Shown: piece by piece, positions 36,715 through 46,595 of the stretch
How the letters are laid out: each line of letters begins with the position of its first letter
Position numbering within the stretch: the stretch's first letter is position 1
DNA from: Psychromonas sp. 14N.309.X.WAT.B.A12
Lineage (GTDB): Bacteria; Pseudomonadota; Gammaproteobacteria; Enterobacterales; Psychromonadaceae
Direction: 5' to 3'
DNA: 64,000 nt
Assembly (NCBI RefSeq): GCF_030397575.1
Contig: NZ_JAPNXS010000005.1
Coordinates: 62,001-126,000, forward strand
Notes under the pieces: model-generated
What the model was told of the DNA's origin: nothing
The model's input: only the letters and a program-made list of their open reading frames with translations
Database searches by the model: none
Program-made: the position numbers and the translations under genes

Positions 36715-38336
36715 TATTCTGCCGCTCTCCCTTTTTGTGGAAATAGTCCTTTAGGTCGTTTTTGAATAAACAAGACTAGACTGACTAACACAATAATATT
36801 GGCTAATACTGGTCCCATTGATGGTTCCAATATTTTATTAAAAGTACCCATGGTCATCGCTGCCACTAAGGTTCCCCATAAATTCCCCACCCCACCAAAT
36901 ACAACAACAAGGAAAGAATCGATAATATAAGCTTGTCCTAAGTTTGGCCCCACGTTAGTTAACTGGCTTAATGCCACACCAGCGACACCCGCAATTCCTG
37001 AGCCTAAGCCAAAGGTGATCGCATCAACCCACGAACTTTTAACACTTAATGCTCTAGCCATATCTCGATTTTGTGAAACCGCACGAACATGTAAACCTAA
37101 TGAAGAGCGTTTCAAAATCATCAGTAATGAAAAGAACACCATTAGCGAAAAAATAATAATGTATAAACGATTATAGGTAATTGATAAAACTGGATTAATT
37201 TCCAAAGAACCACTCATCCACAAAGGCGCTTCTACCTGGCGATTTAACGGAGAGAAAACCGTTCTAACAAGTTGTTGTAAAATAAGGCTGATACCAAAGG
37301 TCGCTAATAAAGTTTCTAATGGACGACCTTTAAGAAAACGAATAACACCGCGTTCAATTAAAATACCAACAAAGCCCGACACTAAAAACGCAGCGGGTAC
37401 GGCCATTAATAATGAATATTCAATTAAGCTAGGGAAAGTTTGCTGAATCACATAGGTGGTATAAGCCCCTAGCATCATCATTTCACCGTGAGCCATATTG
37501 ATAACACCCATCACCCCAAAGGTGATCGCTAAGCCTATTGCAGCTAATAACAATACTGAACCTAAGCTCAATCCAAAGAACAGATTTTCAACTAACTTAA
37601 AGACACTAATTTGTTGTTCAATATCGTCAATAGCATTACTTAATTCTGCTTTTAACGAACCACCTTGCTGTGATCCTGGTATTTTCTGCAATTGACTGAC
37701 TAAAGCATTTTTAACACTTGGCTCTAAACGGTTTGAAAGTTGTTTAGCTGCAGATAACTTTTCAGCGTCGTTACCGTTCTCTAACTGCTCAACTAGCAAA
37801 ATTGCTGACATTAGGTCTCTTGCTTCACTATCTTGCTCAGTTTTAATCAGTTTATTGACAGCTGTAATAGCAGCTTTATTTGGTTTATCTAACAGTAATT
37901 TTAACGCTGAAATACGCACATCGACTTGATCACTCGTTAAATCTAAATTTGCTAATAGGTCTCGAATCTGGCCACGTAGACGGTTATTGGTTCTTACTTT
38001 TTTAATGGCTGATTTACTGACAGTAGGTAATGCTTCGTTACTCAACACATCAATTAATTGGTACTGGTTGTTAGTATCTTCAGATACTGATACCACTTGT
38101 TTATTGGCTTTTAAGTAATATAGGTCACCTGCCATTAACGGCTCTAAAATAGCACGTACTTGCGGTGCAGATGTGTCGGCAATTTGCTCGATTAAAGACG
38201 ACAGTTTATTTAATTTAGTGGAAGGCAACTGCCCAACCAACGAAATAAGTTCAGATTCACCTTGCACGTCGTCCTCTGCAGCAAATACAGGAAGCGATAA
38301 AACAAAGAAAAAGAGAAAGGGGAATAGGCGCAACAT
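36714..38336 (-). CDS. urtB: Urea ABC transporter permease UrtB (long form)
   Basis: A 540-aa protein. The C-terminal 300 residues are a LivH-type permease (LGLAITFGVMGVINMAHGEMMMLGAY, abbreviated; VVVFGGVGNLWGTLVAA near 480). The N-terminal part starts with a signal sequence (MLRLFPFLFFFVLSLPVFA) followed by about 200 residues of helical repeat-like sequence predicted to lie in the periplasm. This extension is common in proteobacterial UrtB but absent from amino-acid LivH; its role is not known to me. It lies 124 bp after urtA, a gap that may reduce its expression relative to the binding protein. Confidence 0.95.
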   Translation of the reverse strand: MLRLFPFLFFFVLSLPVFAAEDDVQGESELISLVGQLPSTKLNKLSSLIEQIADTSAPQVRAILEPLMAGDLYYLKANKQVVSVSEDTNNQYQLIDVLSNEALPTVSKSAIKKVRTNNRLRGQIRDLLANLDLTSDQVDVRISALKLLLDKPNKAAITAVNKLIKTEQDSEARDLMSAILLVEQLENGNDAEKLSAAKQLSNRLEPSVKNALVSQLQKIPGSQQGGSLKAELSNAIDDIEQQISVFKLVENLFFGLSLGSVLLLAAIGLAITFGVMGVINMAHGEMMMLGAYTTYVIQQTFPSLIEYSLLMAVPAAFLVSGFVGILIERGVIRFLKGRPLETLLATFGISLILQQLVRTVFSPLNRQVEAPLWMSGSLEINPVLSITYNRLYIIIFSLMVFFSLLMILKRSSLGLHVRAVSQNRDMARALSVKSSWVDAITFGLGSGIAGVAGVALSQLTNVGPNLGQAYIIDSFLVVVFGGVGNLWGTLVAAMTMGTFNKILEPSMGPVLANIIVLVSLVLFIQKRPKGLFPQKGRAAE

Positions 38337-38460
38337 GGACTGTTCCTTAGAATAATATATTCAGTTCATTAAATGGGAGGAACATCTCCCATTGGGTGTT
38401 TAATGACAAGCAAAGGAAAAACGACTAAGCGTTAATTCACTTTGCTAGAAAAGGTTATAT

Positions 38461-39744
38461 TTAGAATTGTTGACCAGAACATTTTGCAGTAGTGATATCA
38501 AAGTTGCCGCACTTGATTGGTGAAGTCCAATCAGCAACTAAGTTTTTAGAGCTTGGTAAAAAGTCTGACCATGCATCACCGATTACTGTATCAGGCGTTT
38601 CCCAAACTACTTCAAATTGACCATCTTCTTGAATCTCACCAATTAATACTGGTTTAGATAGATGATGATTTGAGTTCATTACAGCCGTACCACCCGTTAA
38701 GTTAGGAACAGCGATACCGATCATTGCTTGCTCTACCGCATCAACGTCAGTTGTACCGGCTTTCTCAACAGCTTTAACCCACATTTTGAAACCAATGTAA
38801 GTGGCTTCCATTGGATCATTTGTTACACGCTTATCATCGCCAATGTATTTTTTCCATTTTGCGATAAATTCAGCATTCTCTTCAGTATCAACACTTTGGA
38901 AGTAGTTCCATGCCGCTAAGTGACCAACCAGTGGTTTTGTATCAAAACCAGATAACTCTTCTTCACCAACAGAGAATGCGATAACTGGAATATCTTCAGC
39001 TGAGATACCTTGGTTACCTAGCTCTTTGTAGAATGGGATGTTTGCATCACCGTTTACAGTAGAGATAACGGCAGTTTGTTTACCTTCTGAGCCAAAGCGT
39101 TTAACGTCAGAAACGATACTTTGCCAATCCGAGTGACCAAATGGCGTGTAGTTAATCATGATATCTTCAGCTTTAACGCCATTTGCCATTAAATAAGCTT
39201 CTAATATTTTATTAGTTGTACGCGGGTAAACGTAGTCAGTACCAAGTAAAACGAAACGTTCAGCGCCGATATCATTCATTAAGTAATCAACTGCTGGAAT
39301 AGCTTGTTGGTTAGGCGCAGCACCTGTGTAGAAAACATTTTTAGATGACTCTTCACCTTCATACTGTACTGGGTAAAACATTAAGCCATTTAGCTCTTCT
39401 AATACTGGCAATACAGATTTACGTGAAACTGAAGTCCAGCTACCAAAGATAACATCCACTTTATCTTTCGCTAATAACTCACGTCCTTTTTCCGCAAATA
39501 GAGGCCAATTTGAAGCTGGGTCAACAACCACAGGTTCAATTTTTTTGCCCAATAGACCACCGTTTGCATTTTGGTCTTCAATCATCATCAATACTGTATC
39601 TTTCAGTGTCGTTTCACTGATCGCCATCGTGCCTGATAAAGAATGTAAGACACCAACTTTAATAGTGTCTGCAGCATACGCAAAGTTAGTCATTAAACCT
39701 GTTGCAACAATCGAACTTGCAACTATTAGCTTCTTCAGTTTCAT
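38461..39744 (-). CDS. urtA: Urea-binding periplasmic protein UrtA
   Basis: A 427-aa family-4 binding protein (Leu/Ile/Val type) that captures urea in the periplasm. A signal peptide (MKLKKLIVASSIVATGLMTNFAYA) precedes IKVGVLHSLSGTMAISETTLKD, the typical UrtA start. Further UrtA-like segments are IFGSWTSVSRKSVLPVLEE and LMFYPVQYEGEESSKNVFYTG. A GGAAAGGAA ribosome binding site precedes the ATG. It is the first gene of the roughly 11-kb urt-ure operon, whose promoter must lie in the 284-bp gap shared with the divergent sensor kinase. Confidence 0.97.
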   Translation of the reverse strand: MKLKKLIVASSIVATGLMTNFAYAADTIKVGVLHSLSGTMAISETTLKDTVLMMIEDQNANGGLLGKKIEPVVVDPASNWPLFAEKGRELLAKDKVDVIFGSWTSVSRKSVLPVLEELNGLMFYPVQYEGEESSKNVFYTGAAPNQQAIPAVDYLMNDIGAERFVLLGTDYVYPRTTNKILEAYLMANGVKAEDIMINYTPFGHSDWQSIVSDVKRFGSEGKQTAVISTVNGDANIPFYKELGNQGISAEDIPVIAFSVGEEELSGFDTKPLVGHLAAWNYFQSVDTEENAEFIAKWKKYIGDDKRVTNDPMEATYIGFKMWVKAVEKAGTTDVDAVEQAMIGIAVPNLTGGTAVMNSNHHLSKPVLIGEIQEDGQFEVVWETPDTVIGDAWSDFLPSSKNLVADWTSPIKCGNFDITTAKCSGQQF

Positions 39745-40028
39745 AGGTAATTCCTTTCCTTTTAGTCTTTAGTGATTAGTATTTGTACTTGGCAAATGTA
39801 TCAATCACGCCCTTTTCCAAGTGAGGTTAGTATCTAGGAATTGTGGCAAGGAAAGAATGCGTAGAAGCGCGCAATAGACTACGCAATTATGCGCATATAG
39901 AAAAAATATAAGGTCAAGTATGATACGCGCGAGCTTATACCAGTAACAACGTTTCATAACAAAGATGGCAAAGAGGTTAAGATACGCTAGGATGGCACGT
40001 AGGATGGTTAAAGGAATAATCAATTACC
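39745..40028. promoter_or_regulatory. Shared control region of the urea operon and the sensor kinase
   Basis: A divergent 284-bp gap. An inverted repeat TGCGTAG (39858-39864) and CTACGCA (39879-39885), followed by TTATGCGCATA, is the most operator-like element and lies midway. No convincing sigma-54 promoter (GG-N10-GC) was found on the urtA side: GTGGCAAGGAAAGAATGC has the wrong spacing. The element could be bound by the adjacent LuxR-type response regulator. Confidence 0.4.
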
Positions 40029-43000
40029 ATGGAATCAAACCAAAAAATACTGAAAGCCCGTCGTACCTATAATAAACTCGTCGCTAATGAGATGATGGAA
40101 GACTTTGCCTTGCGTTTTACTTCTAAGCGCGCAAGAAAATGGTCTTTGAATCGTGTCTCTATGACTGCGTTGGGGATTGTGTCATTTTTAGTATTAGAAG
40201 CGATTGGTGGAGCTATTACTCTAGAATTTGGCTTTACCAATGCAGCTTGGGCAATTCTTGCGGTAACCTTAGTAGTGTTTATCACCGGCCTCCCAATTAG
40301 CTATTACGCCGCTAAATATGGTGTCGATATTGATTTACTTAGCCGTGGCGCTGGGTTTGGTTATATTGGTTCCAGTATCGCTTCGCTAATTTATGCCTCC
40401 TTCACGTTTATCTTTTTTGCCCTTGAAGCCGCAATCATGGCGATGGCCTTAAAGATTCTATTTGCAGTGCCTTTACCGATTGGGTATATCCTCAGTACCA
40501 TTATCATCATCCCTCTAGTGACCCATGGCATTACCTACATTAGTCGATTTCAAGTTTGGTCATCACCTATTTGGGTTGCTTTACAACTATTGCCACTTTT
40601 TTTTGTTTTTACTCACAGTGATAGTCAATTTAAGGAGTGGATTACTTTTACTGGTAATGCAGGGGTGCATGGTAGCGAGTTTAATCTATTACTGTTTGGC
40701 GGCGCCTCTGCCGTATTATTGGCTTTGGTGGCACAAATCGGCGAACAGGTAGATTTTTTACGCTTTTTACCTGAAAAACCAAAGAAAAAGTCTGGTCGCT
40801 GGTGGATAGCGTTATTAGTGGGGGGGCCAGGTTGGATGCTATTCGGAGCATTGAAACTATTTTTAGGATCTTTTCTCGCTTACTTTGCACTACAACAAGG
40901 TATACCAGCAAACCTAGCCAGTGATCCTGCTCATATGTATCAATTAGCTTATAGTTATGTCTTTGATAACATTACTGTTATCTCTGTCGTTGCCTGCGGC
41001 TTTGTCATTTTATCGCAATTAAAAATTAACGTAGCCAATGCTTATGCAGGCTCGTTAGCTTGGTCTAACTTTTTCTCTCGCGTTACTCATAACCATCCAG
41101 GCCGAGTTGTATGGATGGTATTTAATGTGGCCATCGCTCTATTATTAATGGAACTCGGTATCTACCAGACGATTGCCAGTATGTTATCGGTTTATTCGGT
41201 TTTAGTATTAGCTTGGTTAAGTTCTGTTGTAGCTGATTTAATCATTAACAAGCCTTTAGGGATCAGCCCTAAACATATTGAATTTAAACGCTCACATCTA
41301 TTCGATATTAACCCTGTTGGTGTTGGCTCTATGCTATTGGCATCTATAGCTGGTTTCACCGCTCATATGGGATTTTATGGTGAGACAGCGGAAGCATTAG
41401 CCTCCTTTATAGCCTGTTTTCTACCTTTTATTACCGTGCCATTAATTGCTTGGTTAACCCAAGGTAAATATTACTTAGCCAATAATCAAGAAATTGAAAT
41501 TAAGCAATTTTGCGAGTGCCACATTTGTGAGAATAGCTTTGATCAAGAAGATATGACCTTCTGTCCAGCTTACGGTAAAGCTATTTGCTCTTTATGTTGC
41601 AGCCTAGATGTACGCTGTGCTGACCAATGTCGTCCTCATGCAACTATTTCACAACAGGCACACGATTTCTTTACTCGATTTGTCAGTGAAAAGGCCTTAA
41701 AAGTACTGACGACACCATTAACTCAGTTTATTGCATTAACCTTAGTATTAAGCCTGATAAGTGCCGCTATTTTATTTTTGGTGTATCTGCAGGTGCCCTT
41801 AGAAGGTGCGCAGGTAAAACAACTATTTGCAAATACCCTAATTAAAACATTTTTTCTGTTAATCATTATTATCGGCATTATTAGTTGGTTATTTATTCTC
41901 GCCCGGGATGGTAATCAAAATGCACTAAAAGAGCTGCGTTCACAAACCAAAGCGCTTGCCAAAGAAATTGATGCCCATGAAACCACCTCTTTTGCATTGC
42001 AGACTGCCAAAGAAGTGGCTGAATCAGCTAATCAGGCTAAAAGTCGTTATTTAGCAGCGTTAAGCCATGAACTTCGCACCCCCTTAAATGTACTGCTAGG
42101 TTATGCTCAGCTACTGCTGCGCGATCAAGCTTTACCGCCTAAGCAGCAAGAAACTATTGCAATTATTCGCCGTAACGGCCAACACCTCGCAGACTTAATC
42201 GAGAGCTTATTAGAGATATCTAAGATTGAAGCAGGTCGAGTAACACTTCAGCGCGATGAATTTAATCTAAAAGCCATCTTGCAGCAATTAGTTGATATGT
42301 TTCAGATGCAAGCAAGCAAAAAAGGCATTAAGTTTAATTATATCAGTAGCCCAAACTTACCTGATTATGTGGCGACGGATAAACAACGTTTTAGACAAAT
42401 TTTGATTAACCTGATCTCCAATGCAATTAAATTTACCGCACAAGGTTCGGTAACTTTTAAAGTCACTTACCGCAGTGAGGTAGCGAACTTTAGTGTGATT
42501 GATACTGGTGCCGGTATTGCGCTTCATGACCAAGAGATCATCTTTAAACCCTTTGAGCAAATTCGCCATTCACAATCTCAATCAACTGGTGGAACTGGAT
42601 TAGGCTTAACTATTTCACGCTCTCTTGCTGAATTAATGGGAGGTGAGATAACCTTAAACAGTCAACTCGGTCAAGGCAGCACTTTTAATTTTCGTTTAAT
42701 GTTATTCAAACTACATAAAGATCCAAAAGAGCCTGAATTAACCAAGTCAGAAGCGATTGGTTATGATGGCCCAATACAATCTATCCTCGTTGTTGATGAC
42801 AATCTCAATCAGCGAGAGTTAATGACAGATCTATTATCACCTATTGGTTTTAACATACTATTAGCAGAAGACGCAGAGCAGGGCTATCAACAACTACAAC
42901 AGCAAAAAGTTGATCTGATTTTAATGGATGTGCAAATGCCTAATATCAATGGATGGCAAATGGTCAAAACGCTACGTGAACAACATTACCATATGCCAGT

Positions 43001-43394
43001 ATTAATGCTGTCAGCGAATGCACGAGATGCAGAGTACAATCAACAGGCAGAGGGATACCATGACGGCTACATTGCCAAACCACTCAATTTAGATGCATTA
43101 TTAGGCAAAATAGCACAGTTGTTAGATTTACAATGGCAATACAAACGGACTGATAATGCTTTTAAAGATAAAGATAATCAAGCCCACAAACCTAAGTTAG
43201 GGGTTGAACAATATGAAGCCTTAATTGCAATGGCTGAAATTGGTTATCTATCTGGTTTTAAACATAAATTTGATGAAATAAAAGATGAGTACCGTTACCC
43301 AGCAGGAAGTGAATCACAAATTCTTGAATATGTTGAAGTGTGTAACTTCCCTAAAATAATTGAATATTTAAACGAGTTAAATGATGGATCATAA
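40029..43394 (+). CDS. Transporter-fused hybrid sensor histidine kinase
   Basis: A 1121-aa inner-membrane sensor. Residues about 35-480 form about twelve membrane spans resembling the NCS1 (purine-cytosine permease) fold, with GLPISYYAAKYGVDIDLLSRG and GFGYIGSS near residues 90-120. A cysteine cluster at about 495-538 (CECHICEN ... FCPAYGKAICSLCCSLDVRC) looks like a metal-binding zinc-ribbon. Two further spans follow (about 565-640). The kinase core has HisKA with SHELRTP (His-680), N-box LISNAIKF, DTGAGIA and GGTGLGLTIS. A C-terminal receiver has its acceptor Asp at residue 967 (LMDVQMP). It is divergent from urtA and overlaps its probable response regulator, so urea or a related compound is the likely stimulus (inference). 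Confidence 0.88.
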   Translation: MESNQKILKARRTYNKLVANEMMEDFALRFTSKRARKWSLNRVSMTALGIVSFLVLEAIGGAITLEFGFTNAAWAILAVTLVVFITGLPISYYAAKYGVDIDLLSRGAGFGYIGSSIASLIYASFTFIFFALEAAIMAMALKILFAVPLPIGYILSTIIIIPLVTHGITYISRFQVWSSPIWVALQLLPLFFVFTHSDSQFKEWITFTGNAGVHGSEFNLLLFGGASAVLLALVAQIGEQVDFLRFLPEKPKKKSGRWWIALLVGGPGWMLFGALKLFLGSFLAYFALQQGIPANLASDPAHMYQLAYSYVFDNITVISVVACGFVILSQLKINVANAYAGSLAWSNFFSRVTHNHPGRVVWMVFNVAIALLLMELGIYQTIASMLSVYSVLVLAWLSSVVADLIINKPLGISPKHIEFKRSHLFDINPVGVGSMLLASIAGFTAHMGFYGETAEALASFIACFLPFITVPLIAWLTQGKYYLANNQEIEIKQFCECHICENSFDQEDMTFCPAYGKAICSLCCSLDVRCADQCRPHATISQQAHDFFTRFVSEKALKVLTTPLTQFIALTLVLSLISAAILFLVYLQVPLEGAQVKQLFANTLIKTFFLLIIIIGIISWLFILARDGNQNALKELRSQTKALAKEIDAHETTSFALQTAKEVAESANQAKSRYLAALSHELRTPLNVLLGYAQLLLRDQALPPKQQETIAIIRRNGQHLADLIESLLEISKIEAGRVTLQRDEFNLKAILQQLVDMFQMQASKKGIKFNYISSPNLPDYVATDKQRFRQILINLISNAIKFTAQGSVTFKVTYRSEVANFSVIDTGAGIALHDQEIIFKPFEQIRHSQSQSTGGTGLGLTISRSLAELMGGEITLNSQLGQGSTFNFRLMLFKLHKDPKEPELTKSEAIGYDGPIQSILVVDDNLNQRELMTDLLSPIGFNILLAEDAEQGYQQLQQQKVDLILMDVQMPNINGWQMVKTLREQHYHMPVLMLSANARDAEYNQQAEGYHDGYIAKPLNLDALLGKIAQLLDLQWQYKRTDNAFKDKDNQAHKPKLGVEQYEALIAMAEIGYLSGFKHKFDEIKDEYRYPAGSESQILEYVEVCNFPKIIEYLNELNDGS

Positions 43395-44271
43395 TAGTAG
43401 TGATGTGGTGTTGGTGGTTGATGACTCACCAGAATCATTAGGCATGCTCAATGTTGCTTTAAATAGCCAAGGCTATACGGCACTGGTTGCATTAAGTGGC
43501 CAACAAGCACTTGCAATAGCAGAGAAAGTACCACCTGATGTTGTATTGTTAGATGCAATGATGCCTGAAATGGATGGCTTTGAAACGTGTCGCCGTTTAA
43601 AAATATTATTACCTAATACTCCTATTATTTTTATGACAGGCTTAACTGATGTAGAAGATATTGTGAAAGGCATTGAAGCTGGTGGAGTGGATTACGTAAC
43701 TAAACCTATCTCTCCCGATGAAGTTATTGTGCGTATAAAACGCCATATTGAAACGGCAAAATTAGCACTCAGCGCACAGGACGCATTAGATCATGCAGGC
43801 AAGACAGTGTTCTGTGTTAGCCCTGTAGGTCGTTTATCTTGGGCGACCCCCCATGTGCATGAGTTAATCGATCAAGTATCACCAGGTGATGCTAGCCCTT
43901 GGGCAACTCTTGCGCCATTAATAGAAAAATGGCTAGCGAATGATACAAAGACTGAATTAGTAATTAATTGTTTTGTTAACAAAATCAGTATTGCCTACGA
44001 ACGTCAACAACAACAGATGCACTTGCTGAGAATTGTTCAAAATAAAACACAAAAATCAGCAACAGATTTACAACAAAAGTTACCTATTACAAAACGCGAG
44101 TCTGAGGTTTTATATTGGGTTTCCTATGGTAAGACTAGCTGGGAAATATCTCAAATATTAACCATGAGCCCGCGTACCGTAAATAAACATCTGGAGCAAA
44201 TATACAAGAAATTAGGCGTTGATAATCGCACTTCTGCAGCTGCAATTTCAATCAGAATACTAGAAGGCTAG
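43381..44271 (+). CDS. LuxR-family response regulator
   Basis: A 296-aa two-domain regulator. The N-terminal receiver (about residues 8-125) has VVDDSPES, the phosphate-accepting Asp-58 in VVLLDAMMPEMDG, MTGLTD, and the conserved Lys in YVTKPIS. The C-terminal LuxR-type helix-turn-helix (about 232-292) reads TKRESEVLYWVSYGKTSWEI ... SPRTVNKHLEQIYKKLGV. The start overlaps the end of the kinase gene by 14 bp, so the two are co-translated and very probably form a phosphorelay. The divergent urt-ure operon is the natural target. The linker of about 100 residues has no recognised domain. Confidence 0.9.
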   Translation: MMDHNSSDVVLVVDDSPESLGMLNVALNSQGYTALVALSGQQALAIAEKVPPDVVLLDAMMPEMDGFETCRRLKILLPNTPIIFMTGLTDVEDIVKGIEAGGVDYVTKPISPDEVIVRIKRHIETAKLALSAQDALDHAGKTVFCVSPVGRLSWATPHVHELIDQVSPGDASPWATLAPLIEKWLANDTKTELVINCFVNKISIAYERQQQQMHLLRIVQNKTQKSATDLQQKLPITKRESEVLYWVSYGKTSWEISQILTMSPRTVNKHLEQIYKKLGVDNRTSAAAISIRILEG

Positions 44272-44421
44272 TTTACCTTATACCTAAAAGTAAGTATCAT
44301 CGCGATTTCATATTTTGGGGTAGAGGATAGTAACCTAGCTCATAAATTTTCACTTTTATCTGAAAAATAATAACCAATTAACTATAGTGTTATTATGATC
44401 TGAGTTTTTATTGCGAGAACT

Positions 44422-46506
44422 ATGAAATCAATAAATAAATACGAGCTTCTAGAAAAAGCAATTCTGAATGATCCATTACATCAATTGTTTGATGCAGTGG
44501 ATGCTATTTCTGTTCAGGGCTATAACGAAGATCGTCGAGTTATTTATTGGAATAGAGGCAGTGAAATAATTTATGGTTACACCGAAGAAGAAGCAATTGG
44601 ACAAAAAATTGAAGACCTGATTATACCTAAGGATATGTGTGAATTTGTCATCAGTGCACATCGTGATTGGGTTCAAAAAGGCATAGAGATCCCTGCATCA
44701 GAAATAACCCTTCATGACAAAGATGGTGCTGATGTTGAAGTGTTCTCTAGCCATGTTATGTTTACAAATCAATACAATAAAAAACAAATGTACTGTGTTG
44801 ATATTAATATGACAGACACCAAAAATGCCCAGGCTCAAGTGTCCTTTAAAGAACACATGTTACAAACCATTTTTGAAGCAACGCCAGATCTTTTTTTCTT
44901 AATAGAAAAAGATAGCACCATCACCGACTATTATGCTGGTAGCAGTAAAAACCTGTATACGCCCCCTTCAAAATTTATTGGTTATAAAATAAGTGAGGTA
45001 TTACCTGCCGACGTTGCTAAGAAATATAATACATATATAAACAAAGTGATTAAAGAAGCAGCTCCATTCACTTTTGAATATGAACTTATGTTGCCTCACG
45101 GGTTAACCTATTTCGAAGCGCGTATTAATTATTTGCCTGAATACCAACAAATATTAACGATCGTACGTGATATTACTGAACAACATAGATCGTCACAAAC
45201 CATTAAACAACATGCGTACTATGACACTCTCACAGCCTTACCTAATCGCTTTTTATCGTTAGACAGATTATCACAAATGCTCAATGAAGCAGATCGTAAC
45301 AATGAAAATGTAACGGTCTGCTTCCTAGACTTAGATGACTTTAAAAAAGTAAATGATTCTTTAGGTCATGAAATAGGCGATAAGCTATTAATTGAAGCAG
45401 CTAAACGCTTAAAAAAAGCAACCCGTAAAACAGACACTGTAGGTAGATTAGGCGGAGATGAATTTATTTTATTATCGCCAGGTTTACACGATGAAATGAG
45501 TATCAAAGTCGTTGCACAGAACTTACTTGAGGTATTCCGTAAGCCCTTCCACATCGATGGTCGAGAATTAATCGTTACTTTAAGCCTGGGTGTCGCTGTT
45601 TCACCAGATAATGGCACTACAGTTTCAGATCTTTTACGAAATGCTGATACCGCGATGTATCAAGCTAAAACGTTAGGTCGAAACGCCTACTCTTTTTTCA
45701 CAAAAGAGATGAATACAGCCATGATACGCAGGTTTGAAGTGGAAGAGCAGATGCGCAATGCCCTTGAACGTGACGAGTTCGAGGTATTTTATCAACCTCA
45801 ATTCGACTCAAGGACACAAAACGTTATTGGTGCAGAAGCTTTATTACGCTGGCATAACCCCGCTTTAGGAAATATTTTTCCTGACGAATTTATCCCTATT
45901 GCAGAACAAACAGGTCTAATCGTTCCAATTGGCCAGTATGTGATCAACGAATCCCTTAGCTTTTTAAGCTTATGGCAAACTCAGCAAAACAATGATTTTG
46001 TAATGGCAGTCAACTTATCTCCTCGTCAATTTCGAGATAAAAAACTTCTTAAAGTGATTAAAGAAGCACTTAAAAAAGCCAACCTTAGTCCTGACCATTT
46101 AGAATTAGAAATAACGGAGGGTGTATTAATGACAGGCCAGTCTTACATTACAGAGGCCTTGATTGAACTACAAGAATTAGGTGTGAAGTTATCCATGGAT
46201 GACTTTGGTACTGGTTATTCATCACTCAGTTATTTACGACAATATCATTTCGATGTGCTTAAAGTTGATAGAAGTTTTGTGAATGGTATTACCATTAACA
46301 AAGAAGACCGAGACTTGGTTAAAGCGAGCATTGCGATAGCTCATAGCTTGGGTTTAAAAGTAGTCGCCGAAGGCGTAGAAATCAGTGAACAGCTCAATAT
46401 TTTAAATGATTTAGGTTGTGACTACGTACAAGGTTATTACTTTAGTAAACCAATGCCGGCTCAGAAATTCTTAGATTATACAGAGAATTACCAGAGAGAA
46501 ACTTAA
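44422..46506 (+). CDS. PAS-PAS-GGDEF-EAL cyclic-di-GMP enzyme
   Basis: A 694-aa cytoplasmic protein. Two PAS domains (about residues 15-130 and 140-255) are followed by a GGDEF domain with intact GRLGGDEF (344-348 for GGDEF) and an upstream RKTD I-site five residues before it. An EAL domain has all its landmarks: GAEALLRW (about 470), NLSPRQF, ELEITEG, DDFGTGYSSLSYL, KVDRSFV and EGVE. Both diguanylate cyclase and phosphodiesterase activities are possible. Lacking membrane spans, it senses an internal signal such as redox, oxygen or a ligand. It is a separate transcription unit 150 bp after the response regulator. Confidence 0.93.
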   Translation: MKSINKYELLEKAILNDPLHQLFDAVDAISVQGYNEDRRVIYWNRGSEIIYGYTEEEAIGQKIEDLIIPKDMCEFVISAHRDWVQKGIEIPASEITLHDKDGADVEVFSSHVMFTNQYNKKQMYCVDINMTDTKNAQAQVSFKEHMLQTIFEATPDLFFLIEKDSTITDYYAGSSKNLYTPPSKFIGYKISEVLPADVAKKYNTYINKVIKEAAPFTFEYELMLPHGLTYFEARINYLPEYQQILTIVRDITEQHRSSQTIKQHAYYDTLTALPNRFLSLDRLSQMLNEADRNNENVTVCFLDLDDFKKVNDSLGHEIGDKLLIEAAKRLKKATRKTDTVGRLGGDEFILLSPGLHDEMSIKVVAQNLLEVFRKPFHIDGRELIVTLSLGVAVSPDNGTTVSDLLRNADTAMYQAKTLGRNAYSFFTKEMNTAMIRRFEVEEQMRNALERDEFEVFYQPQFDSRTQNVIGAEALLRWHNPALGNIFPDEFIPIAEQTGLIVPIGQYVINESLSFLSLWQTQQNNDFVMAVNLSPRQFRDKKLLKVIKEALKKANLSPDHLELEITEGVLMTGQSYITEALIELQELGVKLSMDDFGTGYSSLSYLRQYHFDVLKVDRSFVNGITINKEDRDLVKASIAIAHSLGLKVVAEGVEISEQLNILNDLGCDYVQGYYFSKPMPAQKFLDYTENYQRET

Positions 46507-46560
46507 TCACACTCTTTCAAGGTGATTCTCCCTTCATTATCAGTCTTTTTAATAAACATT

Positions 46561-46589
46561 TTGAATTAATTAGACGATCGGTCTATTAT
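46561..46589 (+). promoter_or_regulatory. acuR promoter with operator in the spacer
   Basis: A -35 element TTGAAT (46561-46566) and a -10 element TATTAT (46584-46589) are separated by exactly 17 bp. The palindromic operator TAGACGATCGGTCTA (46571-46585) fills that spacer. Transcription would start about 7 bases after the -10, at or next to the acuR ATG (46596), giving a leaderless mRNA. Repressor binding would block polymerase directly, so autoregulation is expected. Confidence 0.7.
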
Positions 46590-46595
46590 ATTGTG

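Noticed and set aside
36714-38336. UrtB N-terminal extension as a gene fusion
   Set aside because: A long helical N-terminus after a signal peptide is usual for proteobacterial UrtB, so it is not unusual here.
39830-39865. Sigma-54 promoter near urtA
   Set aside because: GTGGCAAGGAAAGAATGC has GG and GC separated by 12 rather than 10 bases, and it points toward the kinase gene, not urtA.
39805-40023. 72-codon minus-strand frame in the urtA-kinase gap
   Set aside because: Lies across the divergent control region, has no ribosome binding site, and its product shows no protein-like pattern.
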